The position numbers and the translations under genes are program-made. Below, one piece after another: positions 54,789 to 63,756 of a stretch of DNA of 64,000 nucleotides. The stretch lies in the NCBI GenBank assembly GCA_017439345.1, contig JAFSJJ010000042.1:45119-109118 (forward strand), given 5' to 3'. Within the stretch, counting starts at the first letter, position 1. Each line of letters starts with the position of its first letter. A model generated the notes under the pieces. That model searched no databases. It saw nothing but the letters and a program-made list of their open reading frames with translations, and was not told the DNA's origin. Source of the DNA: Synergistaceae bacterium. GTDB taxonomy: Bacteria; Synergistota; Synergistia; Synergistales; Aminobacteriaceae.

Positions 54789-56241
54789 ATGACGCGAAGT
54801 AAATCTGCCTTGCTAATAATAGTCTTCACTGCAGCCGCTATGTTATGTCTTGCTGACAGCTCCCCTCTGATTAATATTTCACGATCCGACAGCTCAGTTT
54901 TTATCACGGCAGGAAGAGCCATGTTAAGCGAAAAAGTAATGTACAGGGATATTTTTGATCACAAGGGGCTCTATATATTTCTTGTTAATTGTATAGCTGC
55001 AATGATAGACGCCAAATCTTTAATCGGAGTCTGGCTTCTTGAAACATTATTCATGCTGGCCAATGCATTTATTGTCATGAAGATTTATCAGCAGGTTTTC
55101 GCAGAGTCAGATAATGTTATAAGTTCTCAAGTTCTAGTATTATGCGTGTTGTTCCCCTTAGTCTTTGAAGGAGGCAATCTCACAGAAGAGTATACGCTGC
55201 CGTTTCAGTTCTTGAGCATTTATTTACTCGTGAAATATATTAATTCCGGTGAAGTAAAGCACTCGCCTTTAATCATGTTAATTCACGGCATTAACGCAGG
55301 AATAGCCTTAAACTTTCGCCCTAATCATGTCTTAATGTGGGTGCCCATAGCTCTAATAATGTCATGCAGTCTGATTTATAATAAAGAATATGCGAACTTG
55401 ATAAAAAACTTTCTTGCAGGTCTTGCAGGTCTTGCTTTAGGAGTCATGCCTGTTGTGATTTATGCCATTGTTAACGGTGTGTTATATGATGTCATATTCG
55501 GGACGTTCATTTGTAACTTCATGTATATTAATACCAGTGAGACAAGTTTTATTTACAGGGTATTCAATATAGTTTTTCACATGCGCGATGATTATTATAG
55601 TTGCTTTATTATTGTCGTGTCTTGTTGTGATATTTCATGATAAATTCAGAAGATACAGGCTGTATTATTTATTAATGATTATTGCAGGCGTAACTGCTGT
55701 CTCGTTATCGGGCCGAAGATACGGGCATTATTATATTTATCTCATGCCGTTATTGCTGCCGGTGATATTCGTTATTGCTGGTTATGTATCGAGAATAAAA
55801 CTTGCAGGGAAACTTCAGACATTAATAACGTTCGTGCTGATTTTATATTGTTCGTTCATGGCTGTAACAGGTCATAAGCCCCTTTCATCGACAGCAAGAA
55901 AAGTGTTTGACGATTTCCCAGTTATCAACACAGAGAATAAACGAGTTCTGGTAACGGGCAACAGAGCAGCTTATTACGTGAAGTTCGGTATTATTCCTCG
56001 AGAAAAATATTATTTCCTGCCTTCTCTGCAATATGATAAATTCCCGGAACCTGTTGACTCACAAGCAGAGTCCATCTTGAGCAATGTTAATGACATGATA
56101 TTTTACACCGGCGGTTCTGATGCAAGATTCGCTCAGACTGGCAGACTTGATTTGATTCATGAAACGCTCGCAAAGAATTATGACTTGTTAATGACTCATA
56201 ATGACACAAAAATTTACGGGAAGAAAAATTTACTGCCTTAA
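54789..56241 (+). pseudogene. Multi-spanning membrane glycosyltransferase-like protein, frameshifted
   Basis: The first part (54789-55640) has an N-terminal helix, then ISRSDSSVFITAGRAMLSEK and MYRDIFDHKGLYIFLVN, the loop usual in GT-C/GT39-type mannosyl- or arabinosyltransferase-like membrane proteins, with several helices after it. At about 55570-55590 the frame changes by one surplus base: VFHMR(DD) passes to MIIIVALLLSCLVVIFHDKF and on to ISGRR-like SLSGRRYGHYYIYLMPLLLP. A soluble C-terminal part follows (NKRVLVTGNRAAYYVKFGII) ending at 56241. Joined, it would be ~480 residues. Likely role was sugar transfer at the membrane. Confidence 0.7.
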
Positions 56242-56322
56242 ATAACGCACTGTGATAGAATTAGCTCATTCCACAAGAAAATAATTCAGTAAGTATATAT
56301 ATTGCAGGAGGTGTTTGTTCAA

Positions 56323-56631
56323 ATGGAGTTAAAAGCGGTAGGTACAGCCGGAACTCTTGAGTCAAGCGATGTAATGATAACACTTGAACCCAAAGACAGC
56401 GGCGGTATCGACTTAACCCTTGAAAGCTCTGTTATCAACCAGTACGGAAGGCAGATTAAAGCCCAAGTCCTGGACTCACTCGCAAGACTCGGAGTGAAGA
56501 ACGCAAAAGTCATCGTCAACGATCACGGCGCATTAGACTGCACAATTAAGGCCCGCGTAGAGTGCGCATTCTATCGGGGCTGCCAGTGCGACATGGACGG
56601 CAAATTTGACTGGGGAGGAGTGATCCGCTAA
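56323..56631 (+). CDS. citD: Citrate lyase acyl-carrier protein (gamma subunit)
   Basis: The start MELKAVGTAGTLESSDVMIT is set by AGGAGG at 56306-56311; a TTG 21 bases earlier overlaps that site. In 102 residues it contains the Ser of ESSDVMI that carries the phosphoribosyl-dephospho-CoA group, and VINQYGRQIKAQVLDSLARL. It overlaps citE by one base (TAATG). Confidence 0.93.
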   Translation: MELKAVGTAGTLESSDVMITLEPKDSGGIDLTLESSVINQYGRQIKAQVLDSLARLGVKNAKVIVNDHGALDCTIKARVECAFYRGCQCDMDGKFDWGGVIR

Positions 56632-57548
56632 TGAGTATACCAAGACCAAAGCCAGAGAGATTCAGACTCAGAAGAACTATGATGTTCATGAATGCCCAGA
56701 AGCCCGGCTTAATCAAGGACGCTTATATTTACGGTGCTGACTCGATTATGCTTGACTTAGAAGACGCTGTTGCAGAAAATCAGAAGGACTCCGCAAGATT
56801 CTCTCTGTATCACGCTCTGAAAGAAATCGATTACGGAGATACTGAAGTCATAGTGAGAATTAACGGACTCGATACTCCTCACTGGAAAGAAGATATTAGA
56901 GTCTGTGTTGCAGGAGGCTGCGACGGTATAAGAATCGCAAAGACTGAGTCGGCTCAGGACGTTATCACAGTTGATAAAGCTGTTACTGAAGCTGAGAAAG
57001 AATTCGGAGTCGAAGTAGGCAGGACTTTATTAATGGCAGCTCTTGAGTCTCCCAAAGGTGTATTAAATGCTGTCGAGATTTGCCAGGCTTCACCCAGATT
57101 ATTCGGAGTCGCTTTATCCGGCGGAGATTACAGAAAGTGTATGCAGGTTAAAGTTATCCCCGGAGGAATCGAAATGTTATTTGCAAGAGGTTTCATGCTC
57201 AACGCAGCCCGTGCAGCCGGTATTCAGTGCTTCGACACAGTATTTACGAACTTGAACGACGACGAAGGCTTCAGGGCAGAAGTTAAGCAGAATGTAGAGA
57301 TGGGCTTTGACGGAAAATCACTCATCAACCCGAAACAAATCCCGATAGTACATGAAATGCTTGCTCCTACACAGAAGGAAATTGCAGAGGCTGAAAAGAT
57401 CGTTCGCGCTTACCGTGAACACGCCAGCGAGGGAGTCGGAGTCTTTACTCTTGACAACGGAAAAATGATAGACATTGCTTTTGTACCTGGTGCAGAGAGA
57501 GTCATCAAGTTAGCAAAAGCCAGCGGAATATATGAGGGGGATCTTTAA
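56631..57548 (+). CDS. citE: Citrate lyase beta subunit (citryl-ACP lyase)
   Basis: 305 residues of the HpcH/HpaI aldolase fold. FRLRRTMMFMNAQKPGLIKD, SIMLDLEDAVAENQKDSARF (metal Glu/Asp), VIVRINGLDTPHW, LLMAALESPKGVLNAVEICQ and GFDGKSLINPKQIPIVHEM are the family motifs. It splits citryl-ACP into acetyl-ACP and oxaloacetate. Second gene of citDEF. Confidence 0.95.
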   Translation: MSIPRPKPERFRLRRTMMFMNAQKPGLIKDAYIYGADSIMLDLEDAVAENQKDSARFSLYHALKEIDYGDTEVIVRINGLDTPHWKEDIRVCVAGGCDGIRIAKTESAQDVITVDKAVTEAEKEFGVEVGRTLLMAALESPKGVLNAVEICQASPRLFGVALSGGDYRKCMQVKVIPGGIEMLFARGFMLNAARAAGIQCFDTVFTNLNDDEGFRAEVKQNVEMGFDGKSLINPKQIPIVHEMLAPTQKEIAEAEKIVRAYREHASEGVGVFTLDNGKMIDIAFVPGAERVIKLAKASGIYEGDL

Positions 57549-57550
57549 TC

Positions 57551-59125
57551 ATGAAGAACGCAGTAGGTAGAGAGATACCCGCAGAAGCATTAGCAGTAGA
57601 GTTAAAGAACGGCCGTAAATATGAACCCTATCAGGGCAAAGGTTATCGCGACGGCAAATACATCAAGAAGGCTGGCCCTACGACCAAAATTTACGAGAAT
57701 CCCCAGGAGAGCAAAATTCTCCCGTCAATCCGTGATGCAGTTATCGCCTGCGGGATCAAAGACGGCATGACAGTTTCATTCCATCATCATTTTAGAAACG
57801 GTGATTATATCGTCAACATGGTAATGAAAGAAATCGTTGCTCTCGGAATCAAAGATATTACTATCGCGGCTTCAAGTCTCGGCGATGCTCATGACCCAAT
57901 CGCAGAATATATCGAACAGGGAATAGTTACGGGCATTCAGACTTCAGGAATTCGCGGCAAAATGGGCGATGTAGTCTCACACGGAAAGTTAAAGACTCCT
58001 GCAATATTACGCTCACACGGAGGCAGAGTCAGGGCAGTTGAAGAGGGCGATGTTCACATTGACGTAGCTTTTATCGGCGCACCTACTTCGGACGAGTACG
58101 GAAATGCTAGAGCTTTAGGCGGCAAAGGAGACTGCGGAGTATTAAGTTACGCTGTTGTTGACTCTGAATATGCTGACAAAGTCGTAGTTATAACTGATAC
58201 ACTTGTGCCTTATCCGAATTTCCCGCCCAGTATTCACGGTGTAAATGTTGATTATGTCGTGAAAGTTGACGAGATAGGCAACCCTAAGAAAATTGCTTCA
58301 GCTGCTGCAAGAATGACCCAGAACCCGCGAGACCTAATGATGGCCGAGAATACTGCAAAAGTAATAGCTGCTTGTCCGTGGTTCAAAGAGGGCTTCTCAT
58401 TCCAGACAGGAGCAGGCGGGCCTTCACTGGCTGTTAATAGATTCTTGGAGCCTTTAATGGACGAGAAGGGAATCAAAATGGCTTGGGCAATCGGAGGAAT
58501 TACGGCGGCAATCTGCGAGCTTCAGAGAAAAGGCAAAGTCGGTAAGATTATAGACGTTCAGGATTTCGACACCGGAGCAATTGAAGATATTCGCACTAAC
58601 CCGAATCATTTCGAGATGACAGCAAGCGAATACGCTAACCCTGCGAATAAAGGCGCGTTCGTCAATAAACTTGATTTCGTTGTATTAGCTGCACTTGAGG
58701 TCGATATTGACTTCAACGTTAATGTTATAACCGGTTCTGACGGGGTACTCAGAGGCGCACCGGGCGGACATCCTGACACAGCGGAAGGAGCAAAGTGCTG
58801 CGTTATCGTTACACCGTTGACCCGCGGACGTATGGCGACAATCTGCGAGCATGTTGTTACAGTTACGACTCCAGGCGACTGCGTTGACGTTGTTGTTACT
58901 GATTACGGAACTGCTGTAAATCCTGCACGTAAAGATATAATCGAAGCACTTGACAAGGCAGGCATTAAGCACGTACCCATCAAAGAACTTCAGGAGAAAG
59001 CATATTCTCTCGTCGGAGCTCCTGATGATCTTCAGTGGAAGGACAGAGTCGTAGCAATTCTCGAAGCACGCGACGGAACTATTTTAGACGTTGTGAAAGA
59101 GATTAAGCCCTACGAAGACAAGTAA
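57551..59125 (+). CDS. citF: Citrate lyase alpha subunit (citrate-ACP transferase)
   Basis: 524 residues, full length. GMTVSFHHHFRNGDYIVNMV, GIQTSGIRGKMGDVVSHGKL, LRSHGGRVRAVEEGDVHIDV, TSDEYGNARALGGKGDCGVL and GAPGGHPDTAEGAKCCVIVT are CitF landmarks. It exchanges the acetyl group of the ACP for citrate. The activation genes citC, citX and citG are not in the window. Terminator follows. Confidence 0.95.
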   Translation: MKNAVGREIPAEALAVELKNGRKYEPYQGKGYRDGKYIKKAGPTTKIYENPQESKILPSIRDAVIACGIKDGMTVSFHHHFRNGDYIVNMVMKEIVALGIKDITIAASSLGDAHDPIAEYIEQGIVTGIQTSGIRGKMGDVVSHGKLKTPAILRSHGGRVRAVEEGDVHIDVAFIGAPTSDEYGNARALGGKGDCGVLSYAVVDSEYADKVVVITDTLVPYPNFPPSIHGVNVDYVVKVDEIGNPKKIASAAARMTQNPRDLMMAENTAKVIAACPWFKEGFSFQTGAGGPSLAVNRFLEPLMDEKGIKMAWAIGGITAAICELQRKGKVGKIIDVQDFDTGAIEDIRTNPNHFEMTASEYANPANKGAFVNKLDFVVLAALEVDIDFNVNVITGSDGVLRGAPGGHPDTAEGAKCCVIVTPLTRGRMATICEHVVTVTTPGDCVDVVVTDYGTAVNPARKDIIEALDKAGIKHVPIKELQEKAYSLVGAPDDLQWKDRVVAILEARDGTILDVVKEIKPYEDK

Positions 59126-59144
59126 GAAAATAAGAAAATTTTTC

Positions 59145-59186
59145 AGCTCTCTCGTTCAAGCAAGCCTAATCGGGGGAGCTTTTTAT
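59145..59186 (+). terminator. Terminator of citDEF
   Basis: AGCTCTCTC (59145-59153) pairs with GGGGGAGCT (59172-59180), including G-U pairs, followed by TTTTTATT. Confidence 0.8.
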
Positions 59187-59228
59187 TATGCTATAATCAT
59201 AAAAACTTAAGGAGGCGTTACGTTATAA

Positions 59229-59405
59229 ATGTATTATCTTAATAAAGAATTAACAGGACAACCAAAACGTAAATTTAAAGACATGCAAGAATGGGCCGAT
59301 TGGGTTCGTGCTACTGCCGGTTCAATCACTGACGAAACTTTTGTAGAGCCTGAAGACGGGTATGTACTCACAGAAGATGAAAAACGTATATTATCTCGAC
59401 AGTAA
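59229..59405 (+). CDS. VapB-like antitoxin
   Basis: A 58-residue acidic ORF after AAGGAGG: MYYLNKELTGQPKRKFKDMQ, EWADWVRATAGSITDETFVE, DGYVLTEDEKRILSRQ. It overlaps the PIN toxin gene by 29 bases, the usual antitoxin-first order. No DNA-binding fold is obvious in so short a protein; the function is called from context. Confidence 0.65.
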   Translation: MYYLNKELTGQPKRKFKDMQEWADWVRATAGSITDETFVEPEDGYVLTEDEKRILSRQ

Positions 59406-59787
59406 TATCTGCATATTTTATTTACGAAATCCTGAGGGAGTTCTTGCTCAAAAAATAATCTCAATTGATCCGGAATGCATCAAGCTCTCTGCAATAGTAA
59501 AAGCTGAACTTCTGGTAGGTGCTTTTAAGAGCGCAAGAAGAGATGAAAATTTAAAACAAGTTCTTAATTTCTGTGACTCTTTTGAGATTGTTCCATTTGA
59601 TGATTCTTTAACTGTGACTTACGGTAAAATGCAGGCTCGTTTAGAACTTCAAGGCATGAAAATAGGCTTCAATGACACTCTCATAGCCGCAACTGTCTTA
59701 GCACATAACGGGATACTCGTAACGAATAACACAAAAGAGTTCAGCAGAGTAGACGGACTCACGCTCGAAGACTGGACTCAAGAATAA
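59377..59787 (+). CDS. vapC: VapC-type PIN-domain RNase toxin
   Basis: Start MKNVYYLDSNICIFYLRN at 59377 is chosen because it gives the standard PIN N-terminus; five extra codons precede it in frame. The acidic active-site set is present: Asp in YLDSN (~8), Glu in VKAELLVGAF (~44), Asp in GFNDTLIAATVLAHN (~96) and NTKEF near ~115. It cleaves RNA, typically initiator tRNA or rRNA, when free of its antitoxin. Intact, unlike the YafQ-type toxin at 19 kb. Confidence 0.9.
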   Translation: MKNVYYLDSNICIFYLRNPEGVLAQKIISIDPECIKLSAIVKAELLVGAFKSARRDENLKQVLNFCDSFEIVPFDDSLTVTYGKMQARLELQGMKIGFNDTLIAATVLAHNGILVTNNTKEFSRVDGLTLEDWTQE

Positions 59788-59791
59788 TCAA

Positions 59792-59826
59792 GGCGAATCA
59801 CTTTTACTCTGCCTCAAGCAATCCGC
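59792..59826 (-). terminator. Long hairpin between vapC and the SGNH gene
   Basis: On the minus strand GGCGGATTGCTT pairs with AAGTGATTCGCC over 12 positions including G-U pairs. The T-tract after it is weak (TTGATTATTCTTG). Confidence 0.55.
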
Positions 59827-59843
59827 CCGCAAGAATATAATTA

Positions 59844-60623
59844 TTACTCAGCAAAATATTTATCGAGAAACTTTACCCATATCATCATACCTGCTCCGTT
59901 TAAGTGCAATCCGTCATCAGTGTAATTATTATTCATTTCGCCGCTGTTATTAACTTCAAAGATTGAATACGTATCAATAAAGCTGCATTGCGTCTCGTCA
60001 GCAAGTTTGATTAACCCGGCATTGAAATTTTTTATTGCTTCACTCGTCCTGCGCCTGCACCGTGCGTTATTCTCAAGTTTCTTATGATCAACAGGAAAGA
60101 CGCTCTGAATGTATATTCTTGTCTCAGGAGAAATTTTCTTTATCGAGTCAATTATTGTTCTGTAATTTCTCATGCTCTCAGTGAGTTCTATTCCGTTGCC
60201 GATGTCGTTAATTCCTAATAATATAAAAATTTTCGCTGCGTTATCTATTCCTGACTCGTTGATTCTGTGCAGGACTCCACGTGTATTATCGCTTGAGATT
60301 CCCCGGTTCTTGATGTGAAATCGGAATTGAGTCAGCTCATTGAAGGGCGTATTATCCGTCAGACTGTCACCGAGCATTATTATAACTTTATCACTAAGAT
60401 TATGAATCGGAGAATGTTTATACACGTCAAGCATGAAATTATAGCGTTGAGTATTCACGGGATCGATTACTCCATCAGTAATAATACCCCCCCCTATATG
60501 CGTAATTCTGCGTAGTAGCTTTTGCATTATCCTGTATCTAGCGCAGAACATGATTATCACGAGCAGTAAAATTATATTCACAGCGTACATTGTGTGAAGC
60601 ATGTTAATATTAATGTGAAGCAT
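59844..60623 (-). CDS. SGNH/GDSL-family hydrolase, membrane-anchored
   Basis: Start at 60623 (MLHININMLHTMYAV) follows GAGG and lies right after the stop of the radical SAM gene. A single N-terminal helix (NIILLLVIIMFC) anchors ~230 residues of SGNH fold: VIIMLGDSLTDNTPF (nucleophile Ser), KNRGISSDNTRGVLHRI (Gly), FILLGINDIGNG (Asn) and DDGLHLNGAGMMIW (Asp/His). It is likely an esterase or O-acyl hydrolase/transferase acting on surface carbohydrate, last gene of the glycan operon. Confidence 0.88.
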   Translation of the reverse strand: MLHININMLHTMYAVNIILLLVIIMFCARYRIMQKLLRRITHIGGGIITDGVIDPVNTQRYNFMLDVYKHSPIHNLSDKVIIMLGDSLTDNTPFNELTQFRFHIKNRGISSDNTRGVLHRINESGIDNAAKIFILLGINDIGNGIELTESMRNYRTIIDSIKKISPETRIYIQSVFPVDHKKLENNARCRRRTSEAIKNFNAGLIKLADETQCSFIDTYSIFEVNNSGEMNNNYTDDGLHLNGAGMMIWVKFLDKYFAE

Positions 60624-60624
60624 G

Positions 60625-61752
60625 TTATGACCTCGCAATTTTCTTGATGATAAAGCGTTTAACTCGCCCGGCAGCATGTCTTAATTTTATATAAACGTCC
60701 TGAAGTTTATTCAGTGCAAGATAATATTTTTGCTGTGAAGGTGTAAGAAGTTTGTTATTCTCTTCAAGTTTCGTGTTAAAGAATGACAGTAAAGCCGGTT
60801 GCAGCCAAGACCCCTCCACAGTATAAGTAGTTTTACGGTTGCGTATATTATCTCCGAAACGTGTAGGAGTCGAACCCGGAATACAGCCGAAAGTTAATAA
60901 TGCATGAGCGTTGTAACAGTGAGCAAGTTTGCAATGTCCTGTAGGTCTCTCAGGGAACGGAGCATCAGGATTCTCAAATACATTTCCCATAGGATAGCCT
61001 CTATAACAGCTCTGAGCATTTCCTGTAGCAAGATTAATATGTGCTGTCCACATTCCTGCATAACAAAATTTAGTCTGCTTAACTCCGAACACACTCTTTT
61101 TATATCTCCAGAAGTCAGAGTCAAAGCTGCCCCATATTCTGTCGTATTCCTGCATTGGCAAAGATGTAAGATAGTCTATGCCCTGAGTCCTGTCGTCCCT
61201 TGCTATAGTGAAGTGAGGGAACGCTCCGAAATTCTTTAGCGAGAACTCTTTTAACTCGTCAACGTACGGCACAAGCTCATCATGAGGAGTAACTTCAACA
61301 CTTGCCGAAGCTCCTGCGTCCCAGATTTTATGAACGTTATCTGCGAATAAATCAAGCATTCCGTGTTTCTTGAGTTCCAGATAGTGAAATGAACACTTGA
61401 ACTCAGTGCGCGCCCTCAAGTCAGCCGGCCAGGATAATATTTTCTCAAGCATCGGTGTAATTGTCAGGTTCGTAACTATCTCGGCGTAGTGTCCGCGTTC
61501 GACCAGTGCACGAACATAGAGATCAAAATTTTTTGTGAGAAGAGTCTCTCCGTCAGCGCATAAATTCATGTAAGCGAGTCCCCCTATTCTCTCAGGTCTT
61601 AATGCATAAGCTACTTGTTCGGGAGAAAATTTCATGTCAGCCTGCAAGCCTTGATAGTGTACAGGTCTCTGAGCAATATAACAGTACATGCAGCGGAAAT
61701 TACATATTGAAGTCGGAACATGAAGCAGCAGCATTTTCTTGATTCTGTCCAT
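60625..61752 (-). CDS. Radical SAM protein
   Basis: 375 residues. The 4Fe-4S motif is ICNFRCMYC (~residues 17-25), followed by NLCADGETLLT (SAM/GGE-like position) and VTNLTITPM. The middle and C-terminal parts contain more Cys (TKFCYAGMWTAHIN, AQSCYRGYPMGNV, HCKLAHCYN), suggesting a second cluster as in SPASM-type enzymes. It sits eight bases after the GT2-pyruvyltransferase gene. A role in modifying a surface sugar or peptide is possible but not shown. Confidence 0.88.
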   Translation of the reverse strand: MDRIKKMLLLHVPTSICNFRCMYCYIAQRPVHYQGLQADMKFSPEQVAYALRPERIGGLAYMNLCADGETLLTKNFDLYVRALVERGHYAEIVTNLTITPMLEKILSWPADLRARTEFKCSFHYLELKKHGMLDLFADNVHKIWDAGASASVEVTPHDELVPYVDELKEFSLKNFGAFPHFTIARDDRTQGIDYLTSLPMQEYDRIWGSFDSDFWRYKKSVFGVKQTKFCYAGMWTAHINLATGNAQSCYRGYPMGNVFENPDAPFPERPTGHCKLAHCYNAHALLTFGCIPGSTPTRFGDNIRNRKTTYTVEGSWLQPALLSFFNTKLEENNKLLTPSQQKYYLALNKLQDVYIKLRHAAGRVKRFIIKKIARS

Positions 61753-61760
61753 GATTACTA

Positions 61761-63648
61761 TTACTCCTTTATTGTATTAATTATAGTTTTGAAGTATGTT
61801 GTGAAGCTCGAATTATCCCACTTGGCCGGAGACTCTAGTGCTTGCTTAAGTGAGTCATCGAACTCGTTAATATCTCTGCAAATTTGAATGTACCCTAAAT
61901 CTTGAATCCATTCGTAGACGCTGTGAACTTTGCCGGTCTTATTGTCAAATGCAACACACGGAGTATTTGTTACAGCAGCGAATAACATTCCGTGAAGTCT
62001 GTCTGTGATGAGAAACTCACAGCCTGCTAGGGTCTTTAGAGAGTCAATTAATGCCTCGTCCCAGTCGTGAATCTTAACTTGACTCTGAGCAGGGTTAGTC
62101 GTCCAAAATTTTACGTTTCCAAATTCACGGATTAACTTTGCGTAGATTTTATTATGTTCGCGGTAATCGAGAATATTCTCAATGTCAGGCCGTAAGCACA
62201 CGAGGACTCCGGAACGATTTTTATTATCAAGACTCGTGAAGTCCATAGAGCAGACCATATCGGGGACATGATTAACGCTCTTTGCATTCGGGAATAAATT
62301 TTCTCTGTGTATCATGTCATAAGAATTTCTGTCGCGTACGAACACATGAAGATTCGTGAAGACAGCAAAAGACTCTTTGTCGTCAGCAAGCTCGCTCCTG
62401 CCCTGTTCGTTATCTGAGTAATAAATAGTCTGAGGCATTATGATTATTTTGTTATTCGGGAAATGCTTAAGAATATATAACGCTTCGAGTTCGTCATGTC
62501 TCCAGAAGCTGCCGAAATATCCTCCGCCGTTGGTGAGCAGAATATCTCTTGAATTAAGATTCTTGATGATAATATCAGGCTTAGTTCTGCAAATGTCTCC
62601 TGGAAGCTCGATTAAAGTATAATCTGGTAAATTCTCCGTGAATAACTTTCTCTGAGCAAGAGCTATAGCAATATCGCCCCTGTTGCCGTGTCTCGGAACG
62701 CAAAGAGTGATTATGCGCTTGTGCTGCCTAGTGTTAGTCTCCTTGAGTCTGTGAATGATATTTACTGCTTCATCATCGAGTCCGTTCAATGGACGTAAAA
62801 TATTTCTCGCGAGTCTAAAGCATTTCGTTACGCCGGGTATTCGCCTTATTAACGCCTTGAGTGAATTAGCATTAGCAGAAGGTCTCAGCCTTGAAGTGTC
62901 ATAGCCTAGTGATTCAAGTTCGCCGAGAATGTCATTAAATGCACCCTCAGAAATTTTTGACTCAGGACTCTGCCTTTTGTTATACAGACGCGCGGGGATA
63001 TGCATTACTCTTTGAGCTTTAAGCATCGTCATGAACGAAAACATATAATCTTCGTGAGTGCTTTCTGTCTTGAACGTTAAATTATTTGTAGTGAGAAATT
63101 CTCTCTTGTAAAAATTTAGGTAAACAGGAGCTTTGTAATCATGATTAGTGTAAAGTTGATAAAACAGTTCAGAGCCTTGCACTACATCAGGATAATAACA
63201 TCTTGCCGTGAAATAATTTCTTTCATGAGAGTCAATGACTCCGCCGTCAGTGAAAAGTTCTGCGTCAAAGCAAAGTATATCGAGATTATGTTTTTCTGAT
63301 AAAGCGTGAAGTATCTCTATTGTTTCAGGTTCGATATAATCATCGCTGTCAAGGAAGTAAATATATTTGCCGTCCGAATGTGAGAGTCCTGCGTTTCGAG
63401 CGTCCGAGAGTCCGCCGTTTGCCTTGTGGATTACTGTAATTCTTGAGTCAAGCTGTGAGTATTCATCGCAGATTTTAGGACTGGAGTCCGTTGAGCCGTC
63501 ATCTACCAGAATAATTTGAATGTCTTTGTGAGTCTGATTAATTGCGCTGTCAATGCATTGTCTTAAATATTTCTCTACGTTATAAACGGGTATAATAATA
63601 GTCGTGTCGTGTCGTGTCGTGTCGTGTCAGTTTAGCAGATTCAACCAT
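61761..63648 (-). CDS. GT2 glycosyltransferase fused to a polysaccharide pyruvyltransferase; start currently out of frame
   Basis: The N-terminal ~300 residues are a family 2 glycosyltransferase (TIIIPVYNVEKYLRQCIDSA, ILVDDGSTDSSPKICDEY, NGGLSDARNAG, YFLDSDDYIEPET). The C-terminal ~320 are a polysaccharide pyruvyltransferase (LCVPRHGNRGDIAIALAQRK, ILLTNGGGYFGSFWRHDELE, DRLHGMLFAAVTNTPCVAFD). The reading frame is open back to a TGA at 63627 but has no ATG/GTG/TTG before GTG 63182. ATG 63648 reads into the GTCGT repeat and arrives out of frame with five units; six or three units would give MVESAKLTRHD... joined to the enzyme. The gene is therefore probably phase-variable and off. Confidence 0.85.
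63601..63625 (-). repeat. 5-bp tandem repeat (GTCGT; ACGAC in the coding strand) x5
   Basis: Five perfect units plus a partial GTC lie between ATG 63648 and the glycosyltransferase domain on the minus strand. Five bases per unit means each gain or loss shifts the frame. Frame is open with 3 or 6 units and closed with the 5 seen. Confidence 0.96.
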
Positions 63649-63756
63649 TTTGTCAAGAGTCCTTTCACTCAAATTTTGCTAAATTATATCAGCGAATCAC
63701 CTTTAGCAGGCAATCCGCCGAAAGATTATTATTATTTACTAATCACCAGCAAGAGC

